Below, one piece after another: positions 26,166 through 33,438 of a stretch of 64,000 bases of DNA. Position 1 is the first letter of the stretch. Each line of letters begins with the position of its first letter. This DNA comes from Bosea sp. AS-1. Lineage in GTDB: Bacteria > Pseudomonadota > Alphaproteobacteria > Rhizobiales > Beijerinckiaceae. The position numbers and the translations under genes are program-made. The stretch spans positions 2,328,501 through 2,392,500 of the forward strand of contig NZ_CP022372.1 in NCBI RefSeq assembly GCF_002220095.1, in the 5' to 3' direction. The notes beneath the pieces were generated by a model. The model was given only the letters and a program-made list of their open reading frames with translations, was not told the DNA's origin and made no database searches.

Positions 26166-26241
26166 ACTCCGTCTGCCAAAATTGGCTCGACAGGAGTCAT
26201 CAGCCCTGGGGGCGGTTAAACGGCGAACTCCATCGCCGTTT
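26166..26241 (-). promoter_or_regulatory. Fluoride riboswitch 4 (head of Ehr-crcB operon)
   Basis: Minus strand AAACGGCGATGGAGTTCGCC, closing GTTT, then AACCGCC, CCCAG, GGCTGATGACTCC. Loop GGAGTT pairs with GACTCC (one wobble); this is the closest of the seven to the consensus. ACTCC-T-GTC can instead pair with GAC-GGAGT (to 26166), with an inner stem GCCAA/TTGGC. A T-run (AAATTTTTTCC) lies about 35 bases beyond, not directly abutting the hairpin. The leader ends at the HyfC-like ATG 26089. Confidence 0.95.
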
Positions 26242-26291
26242 ATAAAGCTGATCCTCGCCCCGCCCGTTGTCAAGGGTAGAGAGCAGCTCGG

Positions 26292-26669
26292 CTAATAGCG
26301 CATCTTTTCTGGAATGACGGCCCTCACCCCGCCTAAAGGCTCCTCGATGTCTCCTTCACGCCGCGGGATGAGGTGAATGTGGCAGTGGAAGATACTTTGG
26401 CCGGAAACTTTGCCGATGTTCGCGCCGATGTTGAATCCTTGGACCGAAGCGTCAGCTTCCACAATATTGGTTCGCATGCGACGAAGGAGCTTGTTCGCTG
26501 CCGACAACTCCGCATCCGTCAAATCGAAATATGTCGGCGCATGGCGGTAGGGGAGAACGAGGGTGTGCAGCGGTGTGACGGGCGTGGTGTCGCGCACGGC
26601 AAAGGTGAGTTCGTTCCGCATGATGACATGCGGGCTGTCCCGCAGAGCGCAAAAGATGCAGGTATCCAC
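26292..26669 (-). CDS. HIT-family hydrolase/transferase
   Basis: 125 residues starting at GTG 26669 (AGAGGTG ahead). Domain: CIFC near the N-terminus, PYRHAPTYFDLT, NIGANIGKVSGQSIFHCHIH with the histidine triad HCHIHLIPR. HIT proteins hydrolyse or transfer nucleoside phosphates, including dinucleoside polyphosphates and, in one branch, nucleoside phosphorofluoridates. It is divergent from the DUF211 gene and outside any riboswitch leader I can see, though surrounded by fluoride genes. Substrate unknown. Confidence 0.85.
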   Translation of the reverse strand: MDTCIFCALRDSPHVIMRNELTFAVRDTTPVTPLHTLVLPYRHAPTYFDLTDAELSAANKLLRRMRTNIVEADASVQGFNIGANIGKVSGQSIFHCHIHLIPRREGDIEEPLGGVRAVIPEKMRY

Positions 26670-26778
26670 GGTTCACCTCTTCGCCGAAACCTTCGTCTTC
26701 GCTCCCCGTTTTCGAAGCTTTGTTCCTATGGGGGCCGAGAATCCAGCGTTTCAAAGATACCTTGTTTAGGGAGGTCGA

Positions 26779-27063
26779 ATGAATATCCGTCAGTTGCTTC
26801 TCGATGTCGACAAAGCGGTCGCACGGCCCTCTCTCCTGGAAATTGCCGAAGCAATCGACGCATGCCAGGGCGTGGAAGCCGTCAATATTACGGTTCAGGA
26901 GATCGATATCGAAACCGTCGGCATGAATGTGACGATCGAAGGCTCGAACCTCGACTATGATGAGATCGCTAAGGCGATCGAACGGACAGGTGCGGTTGTG
27001 CATAGCCTCGACGAGATCGCGATCGGCGATCGCATTATCCCTCGCGTTCAGCGTGTCCGATGA
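26779..27063 (+). CDS. DUF211 protein
   Basis: 94 residues, start supported by AGGGAGG eight bases ahead. The sequence alternates beta strands and helices in a ferredoxin-like pattern: CQGVEAVNITVQEIDIETVG, MNVTIEGSNLDYDEIAKAI, GAVVHSLDEIAIGDRI. This matches DUF211 (COG1888), a family best known from archaea and usually beside a membrane protein. It overlaps the following gene by four bases. Function unknown; a regulatory or metal-sensing partner of the membrane protein is inference. Confidence 0.8.
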   Translation: MNIRQLLLDVDKAVARPSLLEIAEAIDACQGVEAVNITVQEIDIETVGMNVTIEGSNLDYDEIAKAIERTGAVVHSLDEIAIGDRIIPRVQRVR

Positions 27064-27611
27064 AGCTCGTCGATTTTGTCCGTCATCCGCGAAATCGACT
27101 CGACGTGGTGGCCGGCCTCATCGATGGGATCTTGAACGCCCTGGCACTCGCCGCGGGGCGGTTGGTGCATACGGGTGGGGAGGGAGCAACCCTCAATCTA
27201 GCTCTGCGTGTCAGCGTGGCGGCAGCGGTCACGACGATCTTCGTGTTCTTCGTCGCTCACTATGCGGAGCTTCGTCTCGAGCTCGTGCGCCACGAGCGCG
27301 AATTGAATTTCACGGAGCACGGCCGCCTGGCCGCCACCAATCTCGGGCGCCGGGTGTTCATGGAGTCGGCTTCAAAGGCGGTGCTCGCTTCGGTGTTTAG
27401 CCTAGTAGGCGCTCTCTTCCCGCTGATCCTCTGTACGTGGCTGCCGTCGCCGCGCTGGCTCGGGTTGGCGATCACCAACGTGGCGCTGGGGTTGCTCGGG
27501 GCCCTGCTGGCGAAGACATTCTTCGGATCTCCCTTAAGGTGGGGATTCGGGCTCTTTGTCGGTGGACTGGTCCTCGCATTCGTTGGAATGCAGCTCGATC
27601 TGGTCGGCTGA
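27060..27611 (+). CDS. VIT/CCC1-like integral membrane protein
   Basis: 183 residues with about five helices. The start RLDVVAGLIDGILNALALAAG resembles the first helix of VIT1/CCC1 iron-manganese transporters, and the middle HERELNFTEHGRLAATNLGR resembles the cytosolic region between helices 2 and 3. Shorter than most VIT proteins (about 230), so transport is not certain. Coupled to DUF211 by ATGA overlap. A terminator hairpin follows. Confidence 0.6.
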   Translation: MKLVDFVRHPRNRLDVVAGLIDGILNALALAAGRLVHTGGEGATLNLALRVSVAAAVTTIFVFFVAHYAELRLELVRHERELNFTEHGRLAATNLGRRVFMESASKAVLASVFSLVGALFPLILCTWLPSPRWLGLAITNVALGLLGALLAKTFFGSPLRWGFGLFVGGLVLAFVGMQLDLVG

Positions 27612-27617
27612 GCTAAC

Positions 27618-27655
27618 CGGACCGCCGGGCACAGATGAACACGCCGGGCGGTCCG
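27618..27655. terminator. Hairpin between convergent genes
   Basis: CGGACCGCC pairs with GGCGGTCCG across a 20-base spacer. It separates the VIT-like gene from the oppositely oriented CLC-DUF190 gene (end 27671), so it probably serves both. U-run weak. Confidence 0.6.
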
Positions 27656-27670
27656 CATATATCAGTTGGG

Positions 27671-29518
27671 TCAGCTCGCCTTGGCCACCACGTTGAGTGG
27701 CTGACCGGGTGCGATCGTCGTCTCCACGAGATGGGCGTCCGCCTTCGAGATGCTCCAGTGCTCGAGGTGCTTGAAGATGATCACCTTGTCCTTGAGCAGG
27801 TCGCCATGGCGGCGACAGAACATCTCGAGTTCCGTGCGCTGCCCGATAAGCTCGACGCACATCGTCAGCTCGGGGTTGGTTATCTCGGCACCCTCGGCTT
27901 CCAGCCTTCCGTGATTGCTGTAGCCGTAGGTTGTATGATGGGCGACAGCATTCATGATCCCGTCTGCCTTGGCCGTCTCGACGAGAGCCCGGTATAGAGG
28001 CTTGGCGCCCCACAAACCTTTTGCGCCCTGTCGCGGCAGTTTGTCGCGAGGCTTCAGATAGATGCGCACCATGCCGACATCGGCCGGGCTGACGATATGC
28101 GGGAACGACATAAGGCTGTCCTTGTTGGTGGGGGAGATCGGCCGCAGGGCCGGCTTGCGACCGCGCAGGACGCGGTCGAAGTTCAGGATCGGCGCGGATT
28201 GCGCCGCGAGGTCGCGGGATTCGCGGAGCGAGATTTCGGTCGGCACGAAGCCGATGCCGCTCTTGGGCACGCCCAGGCGCTGCGACAGGTAGATGCTCGA
28301 ATGCCCGCTGAAGACGTACGAGGTGAAGCAGGCGGCAGCGATGTAGACGGTGTTTTCGGCGCCGAAGAGTTCGATGCCCATCAAGGTGCAAGCCAACGGC
28401 GTGTTCGACGCACCGGCGAAGAGCGCGACGAAGCCGAGTCCGGCGAAAAGGTCGATCGGCGCGCCGAGCGCTTGTCCGGCGGCATGCCCGAGACCGGCCC
28501 CGATGAAGAAGAGCGGGGTGACTTCTCCGCCCTTGAAGCCGCAGCTCAGCGTGAGCACCGTGAAGAGCAACTTCCAGGCCCAGCTCCAGCTATCGGCGCG
28601 TGCCGGGTCGAAGAAGCCGAGCAGCGTGATGTCATTCGGATTCGGAGACCAGACGCCGAGACCGAGGTACTCGCGCGTGCCGATGGCGTGGACGAGGCCG
28701 ATGACGAGAAGGCCGCCGATGACGGGCCGAAGCGGTCCGATCTTCACGAAGCGCTTGAACAGAGCCTGCGACCAGTGTGACGCCTCGGAGAAGAATTGCC
28801 CCACGATCCCGCAGGCGATGCCGACCAGCACGACCTTCGCGAAGAGCAGAATATCGAGGTGGAATCCGATCTGCCCCCGGGCGAAGTCGATCACGTAGTG
28901 ACTGTGCGCGATGCCCCAGAGCTGGCAGACCCAATCGCCGATCACCGCGGCGATCAGGCAGGGGATCAGGGCCTCGTACTGGATGCGGCCGACCGTCAGC
29001 ACCTCCAGGGCGAAGACGGCGCCGGCGATGGGAGTTCCGAAGACGGCGCCGAACCCTGCGGCGATGCCGGACATGAGCAGAAGCCGAACTTCGCGTTGAT
29101 CGAGCCGCAGCAGGCGGCCGAAGGCACTGGCGAGGCTGCCGCCGAGTTGCACAGCCGTCCCCTCACGTCCGGCTGAGCCGCCGAACAGATGGGTGATGAC
29201 GGTCGAGACCAGGATGAGCGGAGCCATCCGCAGCGGCACCCCGGCGCCCGGCTCATGGATTTGCTCGACGATGAGGTTATTACCGCCCTCGGCCGATTTG
29301 CCGAAGGAGCGGTAGACTAGCGCGATGGCTAGGCCCGCCAGCGGGAGGCCATAGAGCAGGTTCGGATGGTCGAAGCGCGCCTGAGTCGCCTTGTCCAGCG
29401 CCCAGAGGAAGAGGGCGCAGAGCGAACCGACGCTCGCGGCCATCGGCACGACGATGGCTGTCCATTTAAGCAGAGCGAGCGCCTGCAGGCAGCGCTGGAT
29501 CAGGGCGGGCGGCGACAT
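27671..29518 (-). CDS. CLC-type fluoride/proton antiporter fused to DUF190
   Basis: 615 residues from ATG 29518, which has GGAGT nine bases ahead. Residues 1 to about 480 are a CLC transporter; the GREGP motif reads GREGT (117-121, gating Glu119), and the halide-binding GSGIP region is GGNNLI (78-83), both departures expected of the fluoride-selective CLC-F clade. Other marks: [15 protein letters not shown] and [14 protein letters not shown]. Residues about 500-615 form a DUF190 domain ([34 protein letters not shown]). A CLC-F exchanges intracellular fluoride for outside protons. It lies behind riboswitch 5, which is atypical. Confidence 0.9.
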   Translation of the reverse strand: MSPPALIQRCLQALALLKWTAIVVPMAASVGSLCALFLWALDKATQARFDHPNLLYGLPLAGLAIALVYRSFGKSAEGGNNLIVEQIHEPGAGVPLRMAPLILVSTVITHLFGGSAGREGTAVQLGGSLASAFGRLLRLDQREVRLLLMSGIAAGFGAVFGTPIAGAVFALEVLTVGRIQYEALIPCLIAAVIGDWVCQLWGIAHSHYVIDFARGQIGFHLDILLFAKVVLVGIACGIVGQFFSEASHWSQALFKRFVKIGPLRPVIGGLLVIGLVHAIGTREYLGLGVWSPNPNDITLLGFFDPARADSWSWAWKLLFTVLTLSCGFKGGEVTPLFFIGAGLGHAAGQALGAPIDLFAGLGFVALFAGASNTPLACTLMGIELFGAENTVYIAAACFTSYVFSGHSSIYLSQRLGVPKSGIGFVPTEISLRESRDLAAQSAPILNFDRVLRGRKPALRPISPTNKDSLMSFPHIVSPADVGMVRIYLKPRDKLPRQGAKGLWGAKPLYRALVETAKADGIMNAVAHHTTYGYSNHGRLEAEGAEITNPELTMCVELIGQRTELEMFCRRHGDLLKDKVIIFKHLEHWSISKADAHLVETTIAPGQPLNVVAKAS

Positions 29519-29584
29519 TAACAGACTCCGAAACGCAGTCGGAGCCTCACGCCGCAGGCGATCACTGAAGATGCCCGTCAGCCA

Positions 29585-29680
29585 TGACTCCCCGTCCTGC
29601 AAAATTGCAGTCGAGTAGGAGTCATCAGCCTTCCGAGGCGGTTCGAGCCGAAGAACAGCTCAGGCAGAATCCATTGCCGG
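29585..29680 (-). promoter_or_regulatory. Fluoride riboswitch 5, atypical (upstream of CLC-F/DUF190)
   Basis: Minus strand GGCAATGGATTCTGCC, then an inserted small hairpin GAGC-TGTTCTTCG-GCTC, then GAACCGCC, TCGGAA, GGCTGATGACTCCTAC. The loop GGATTC has one mismatch to GACTCC (GGAGTC expected). TGACTCC can instead pair with GGAGTCA (29585-29591), with inner stem CTGCAA/TTGCAG. The gene start is about 65 bases further. The rest of the 29519-29790 gap holds no gene I can see. Confidence 0.8.
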
Positions 29681-29790
29681 GCTCGCTCATAGAGCGTGGG
29701 CAGGCAGATGGAAAATGCTGCATTGCACACAGCGTTATGCGATTGGCGCATGGGAGGGGCCGCGTTCTTGGTCCGAACTTCAGGCGGGGT

Positions 29791-30624
29791 TCAGTTACGC
29801 GTGCGCCCCGAAGCAGCGCAGATCTCCCGTGCGAGGTGCGCAATCACCAGATCCGGATCCTGGATGACACCGCGAAGCCTATCCCTGAGTTTCGACGTGA
29901 TGCCGAGATCTATCAGGACCGACAGGGCCGCGCGCCTTTTCCGCAGGTGGGATTCACTTTCCCTGCCCGGAGGGATGGGGCTCTCAAGCGCTACTGCCAC
30001 GAGACCAGAGCGAGCCACTGCTCCGTAGCGGCGCAGGCTAGCTTGCGCGGTCAGACGAAGTTCATCTTCTGCGAGGGCTTCGATAAACAGGGGCAGGGCG
30101 TCACGGCGGAGAAAGGAGCCGAGTCCGACCAGCACCCCCTGCAACGGGCGGTGCCGCGCGAATTCGATGAGAAGATCGGATACCCAAGCTTCATGCAGCT
30201 GCGCAATGGCCCGACCGGCGGCGCTTGCCACGACGTCGTCGCCAAGTCTTTCGACAGGATCGTCCGCCCTGCACAGCGACCGCAGGAAACTCGCAAGAAC
30301 GTCGAATGCTCGCAGTGCCGCCAATGCTTCAACGGCTCGGATGCGGGGTTGAAAAAGACCGCATGATTCGCGTGCGAATAATAGCTTCGCAAGGTCAGGC
30401 ACAATGACCGGGCCGATCCCGATGGCTTCGAGAACGCCGCGATCTCCGTCGTGCAGAGATCTGAGGCGTTCCAAGGCACTGGCGATGCGTCGTCGCGTTG
30501 CCACGGATTGTTCGACGGGTGCCGCTGCCAGTCCTCCGTGTTCCCCGGGTGATCGAAGTTTCTCAAGCCGAGGGGGCTCGCGGGGCGATCTTTGGCCAGC
30601 TCGCTTCAATGAAGCCGCCTTCAC
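29791..30624 (-). CDS. HEAT-repeat-like protein
   Basis: 277 residues, Ala/Leu/Arg-rich, with repeated helical units consistent with HEAT/PBS repeats: RIRAVEALAALRAFDVLASF, GDDVVASAAGRAIAQLHEAW, RRDALPLFIEALAEDELRL, RKRRAALSVLIDLGITSKL. The N-terminus is basic and Pro-rich (about 1-35). No catalytic motif. It overlaps the preceding small membrane protein gene by four bases, so the two are probably co-expressed behind riboswitch 6. Function unknown; HEAT repeats usually bind other proteins. Confidence 0.6.
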   Translation of the reverse strand: MKAASLKRAGQRSPREPPRLEKLRSPGEHGGLAAAPVEQSVATRRRIASALERLRSLHDGDRGVLEAIGIGPVIVPDLAKLLFARESCGLFQPRIRAVEALAALRAFDVLASFLRSLCRADDPVERLGDDVVASAAGRAIAQLHEAWVSDLLIEFARHRPLQGVLVGLGSFLRRDALPLFIEALAEDELRLTAQASLRRYGAVARSGLVAVALESPIPPGRESESHLRKRRAALSVLIDLGITSKLRDRLRGVIQDPDLVIAHLAREICAASGRTRN

Positions 30625-30812
30625 GGGCCGAAGAAGCGCGTGTCTATCTGCTCTTGGCTACTCACGCCAAGCCTCAACAGCGCGTCGCGGTGGATGTCGA
30701 TCTGGAGGATGCAGAGAACAGTCAACAGGGCGAGGGCAATGTAGATCAGAAGCGGGTCTGCCGACGTATCGGCGGCCGAGTGTTGATTTCGGTTTCGGTC
30801 AGATGGATTCAT
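30621..30812 (-). CDS. Small single-pass membrane protein, family member A
   Basis: 63 residues; GCAGGAG lies seven bases ahead of the ATG. N-terminal polar segment with SDRNRNQ, one helix PLLIYIALALLTVLCILQ (about 20-38), then DIHRD and a C-terminus DTRFFGP. A second protein at 32.4 kb shares DRNR, PLL-YIA--LL-V--ILQ--IHR, GV, D-R--GP. Both are first genes behind near-identical fluoride riboswitch leaders. I do not recognise the family; a membrane partner or signalling peptide in fluoride stress is inference. Confidence 0.75.
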   Translation of the reverse strand: MNPSDRNRNQHSAADTSADPLLIYIALALLTVLCILQIDIHRDALLRLGVSSQEQIDTRFFGP

Positions 30813-30881
30813 GGCAATTCTCCTGCATCTCAGAGCGTCCGCTCGCGCAGGTTATGCCGTTGGAGTCGCCTTCTGGACGTG

Positions 30882-30953
30882 CTCCTACGAGCGCAACCTG
30901 TGCGCTTGTAGGAGTCATCAGCCGGTCAAGGCGGTTTGGGGGGACTCCATCCC
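30882..30953 (-). promoter_or_regulatory. Fluoride riboswitch 6 (upstream of small membrane protein A and HEAT gene)
   Basis: Minus strand GGGATGGAGTCCC, then CCCAAACCGCC, TTGACC, GGCTGATGACTCCTAC. Loop GGAGTC pairs perfectly with GACTCC. CTCCTACAAGCGCA can instead fold with TGCGCTCGTAGGAG (arm at 30882-30894). The leader is a near copy of riboswitch 7, and the region between hairpin and start also shares AACGGC and ACCTGC. Confidence 0.94.
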
Positions 30954-31047
30954 TCTTCAGCAGCCTAAGTTGCGTGGACGGGCCGGTCAATGCCCACACC
31001 ATCAAGCGATCGCTGAAGGTTGGGTTGCTGGATACTGCTCTCGATTG

Positions 31048-32283
31048 TTATGGGGGGAGGTGGGTGGTTTGGCGCCCGACGGCGAGAAATACGGGGATGG
31101 CAGCAAGCTGAGCAATGACGCAGAAGGCGATGGTTGCTGATAAGGAAACATCATAAAGCGCACCAATCGCGACGCTGCCCAGGAACCAGAAGACCCCGTA
31201 GCCAGCCGTGAAGATGCCGAATGCCGAGGCCCGGTGTTGCGCTGGCACCATCGGTGCGACTGCGGCTGGAATGATGGATTCATGGACTCCCATTCCCATG
31301 CCCCAGATCGCGGAGCCGGCCAGCGCTGTCCAGAAACCGCCCAGGAAGACGAGAGGCGCGAACGCTGCTGCCGCAAAGGTCAGCGCGACGAGCACGGGAA
31401 AGCCGAAGCGATCATAGAGGCGGCCGAACACCAGGGAACTCGTGCCGCTGACTGCCATTGCCACGGCATAAAAGACGGCGACCCACTCACCGGGGACGCT
31501 GTGTGTCTTGCCGAAATGGTAGGCGACCAGCGGGTAATCCGCGAAACCTGCTGCAACGAGCGCCGCTCCGGCGAGATATAGCCAAAAAACCTTCGGCAAG
31601 CGCTCGCCGCTCATCTCGGGCTGCTTTGCCTCGAGATCCTGCGGCCGAGGGTAGAGTAACCGTGCCGTTGCGACAAATGCGAGATTGATCAGGGCGGGAA
31701 CGGCGAGGACCGCGAAGGCTTCATGGAAACTTCCTTGCCGTGCGAGGACAAAGGCAACCAGCAGAGGGCCGAACATGGCTCCAAACTGGTCGAGTGCTTC
31801 GTGAATGCCGAAGGCGATCCCATAGCCGCCGACCTGTTTTGCCGCGTGCGAAAGCATGACGTCGCGTGGCGGGTTGCGGATCGCTTTCCCGACACGTTCC
31901 AGAATTATGAGGACGGCAGCCTGCTGCCATGTCTGCGTCCGTGCGAGTGCCGGTACGGCCGCCATTTGCACCACGTAGCCGAGGATGGTGATGGGCCAGA
32001 AACGACCGGTCGCATCGGCCCATCGACCCGATACGAGCCTGAGACCGTAACCCAGCAATTCGCCGAAACCCGTCACGATCCCGACGATGGTTGCACTTGC
32101 GCCGAGGGCAAGGAGATAGGGCCCGAGAATGCTTCGCGAGCCTTCATAGGTGAAGTCCGCAAAGAAGCTGAGGATGCCGACCAGCAACACAAAGCGCAGC
32201 GCCATCCTGCGCCCGCGTGCATCGAAGCTGGGCGTCCCCGCGGCATCAAGCGTCGGCGCTGCCTCATCCCGGACTTGCATCAT
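31048..32283 (-). CDS. MFS transporter
   Basis: 411 residues with 12 predicted helices. Major-facilitator marks: GRWADATGRFWPITIL between TM2 and TM3, ERVGKAIRNPPRDVMLS after TM4 (resembling the Arg-rich MFS repeat) and SSLVFGRLYDRFGFPVLVAL in the second half. The N-terminus of 25 residues is polar. It follows small membrane protein B in the riboswitch 7 unit. Substrate unknown: it might export an organic fluoride compound or metabolite, or be passive cargo. Not known among the main fluoride transporters. Confidence 0.85.
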   Translation of the reverse strand: MMQVRDEAAPTLDAAGTPSFDARGRRMALRFVLLVGILSFFADFTYEGSRSILGPYLLALGASATIVGIVTGFGELLGYGLRLVSGRWADATGRFWPITILGYVVQMAAVPALARTQTWQQAAVLIILERVGKAIRNPPRDVMLSHAAKQVGGYGIAFGIHEALDQFGAMFGPLLVAFVLARQGSFHEAFAVLAVPALINLAFVATARLLYPRPQDLEAKQPEMSGERLPKVFWLYLAGAALVAAGFADYPLVAYHFGKTHSVPGEWVAVFYAVAMAVSGTSSLVFGRLYDRFGFPVLVALTFAAAAFAPLVFLGGFWTALAGSAIWGMGMGVHESIIPAAVAPMVPAQHRASAFGIFTAGYGVFWFLGSVAIGALYDVSLSATIAFCVIAQLAAIPVFLAVGRQTTHLPP

Positions 32284-32378
32284 GGTAGCTGCCCTATTCG
32301 GGGACGACCGTAAAACCCGGCGATCTCGTCTGCCATCGGCACCTTCATCGCCTCCGTAGCCGGGGCGCGCGAACGACC

Positions 32379-32567
32379 CTATGGACCGAGAAGTCGCGCG
32401 TCCGCGGGTTCGGTGCTTATGGTCACGCCGACGCCTTGCACCCTCTCACGATGAATCTCGGCTTGGAGAATGCCGGACACGGCCAACAAGCTGATGGCGA
32501 TGTAGAGGAGAAGCGGGTGCACCGATGTCTCGCCGATCGAGCTTCGGTTGCGATCAGTCTGGCCCAT
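32379..32567 (-). CDS. Small single-pass membrane protein, family member B
   Basis: 62 residues from ATG 32567 (GCAGGAGCTGTTCC ahead); the earlier start at 32612 has no such site. QTDRNRSSIGE, helix PLLLYIAISLLAVSGILQ, then EIHRERVQGVGV and a C-terminus DARLLGP. It is clearly homologous to the 63-residue protein at 30.6-30.8 kb. Both open an operon controlled by duplicated leaders, one followed by a HEAT protein, this one by an MFS transporter (start 96 bases downstream). Confidence 0.75.
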   Translation of the reverse strand: MGQTDRNRSSIGETSVHPLLLYIAISLLAVSGILQAEIHRERVQGVGVTISTEPADARLLGP

Positions 32568-32632
32568 GGAACAGCTCCTGCATTCCGGCGACTTCTCGCG
32601 CTTGCAGGTCACGCCGTTAGGTCTCGGCCATG

Positions 32633-32706
32633 CTCCTACGAGCGCAGTTCATGCGCTTGTAGGAGTCATCAGCCGGTTAGGGCGGTTATCGGGGGACTCC
32701 ATCCCC
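32633..32706 (-). promoter_or_regulatory. Fluoride riboswitch 7 (upstream of small membrane protein B and MFS gene)
   Basis: Minus strand GGGGATGGAGTCCCC, then CGATAACCGCC, CTAACC, GGCTGATGACTCCTAC. Loop GGAGTC pairs with GACTCC. The alternative hairpin CTCCTACAAGCGCA / TGCGCTCGTAGGAG is the same as in riboswitch 6, pointing to duplication of the whole leader and first gene. Between this site and the preceding CDF gene (end 32830) no gene was seen. Confidence 0.94.
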
Positions 32707-32829
32707 ATACGGTAAGCGACGCTACAACTTCCCCGTGCTAGCCGATAGTCCTCACCCGACGTTAGTCAAATCGGAAATCGCGAACCCGCAGCGGATATCC
32801 GGAGCCTATGGCTTGATGTGTCGCTGTCA

Positions 32830-33438
32830 TCAGGCCTCGGCGGTGTGCTCGTTGCGCGCTGCCGCCCATACTTCACGGGCGGCATCGGCGTTCATCGCGG
32901 CGATGCCGAGTCCGACGATGATGTCAGGCCAGGCCGAGGACCAAAGATTGGCCGTCACCAGACCCGCTGCGACGATCGCAATGTTCGCGATGGCGTCGTT
33001 GCGCGCGGAGAGGAAGGCCGCCTTGGTCAGGCTGCCACTGTGCGCCCGGAAGCGCGTCAGCATCAGGGCACAAGTCAGGTTGACCGCGAGGGCCCCGAGG
33101 CCAGTCAGCGTCAGGGCGACAGGTTCGGGCGGGACAAGCGTGTTGATCTTTGTCCAGACCGCCCAGAGGGTGGCGATGCTAGGAACCAGAAGAATTCCTG
33201 CGAGCGCCATGCCGAGTCGGGCGCGGTTGCGCACGCTCCAGCCCAAGCCGTGCAGGATCAGGAGGTTGACCGAAGCATCCTCGAGGAAATCGACGCTGTC
33301 GGCGAACAGCGAAACCGAACCAATGGCGAGCGCCACCGCGAATTCGACGCCGAAATACCCAAGGTTAAGCGCAGCGACGAGCCCAACGATGCGGCGCAGC
33401 CCGGTCGGCTGGTCCGAAGTGAAGGAGGTTTCGGTCAT
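32830..33438 (-). CDS. CDF/CzcD-like cation transporter
   Basis: 202 residues from ATG 33438, which overlaps the upstream stop by four bases. Six helices; TM2 region GYFGVEFAVALAIGSVSLFADSVDF carries the DxxxD-like metal site SVDFLED, and the second half has FLSARNDAIANIAIVAAGL and WPDIIVGLGIAAMNADA. CDF proteins exchange divalent metals for protons. The C-terminal cytosolic domain of typical CDFs is absent. Its metal cannot be told. Last gene of a five-gene operon. Confidence 0.8.
   Translation of the reverse strand: MTETSFTSDQPTGLRRIVGLVAALNLGYFGVEFAVALAIGSVSLFADSVDFLEDASVNLLILHGLGWSVRNRARLGMALAGILLVPSIATLWAVWTKINTLVPPEPVALTLTGLGALAVNLTCALMLTRFRAHSGSLTKAAFLSARNDAIANIAIVAAGLVTANLWSSAWPDIIVGLGIAAMNADAAREVWAAARNEHTAEA

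Noticed and set aside
26090..26200. N-terminal extension of the HyfC-like protein into riboswitch 4
   Set aside because: The codons coincide with the aptamer and switch hairpin.
29519..29602. TTG 29602 as start of the CLC-F gene
   Set aside because: It lies in the switch hairpin of riboswitch 5; ATG 29518 has a good ribosome-binding site.
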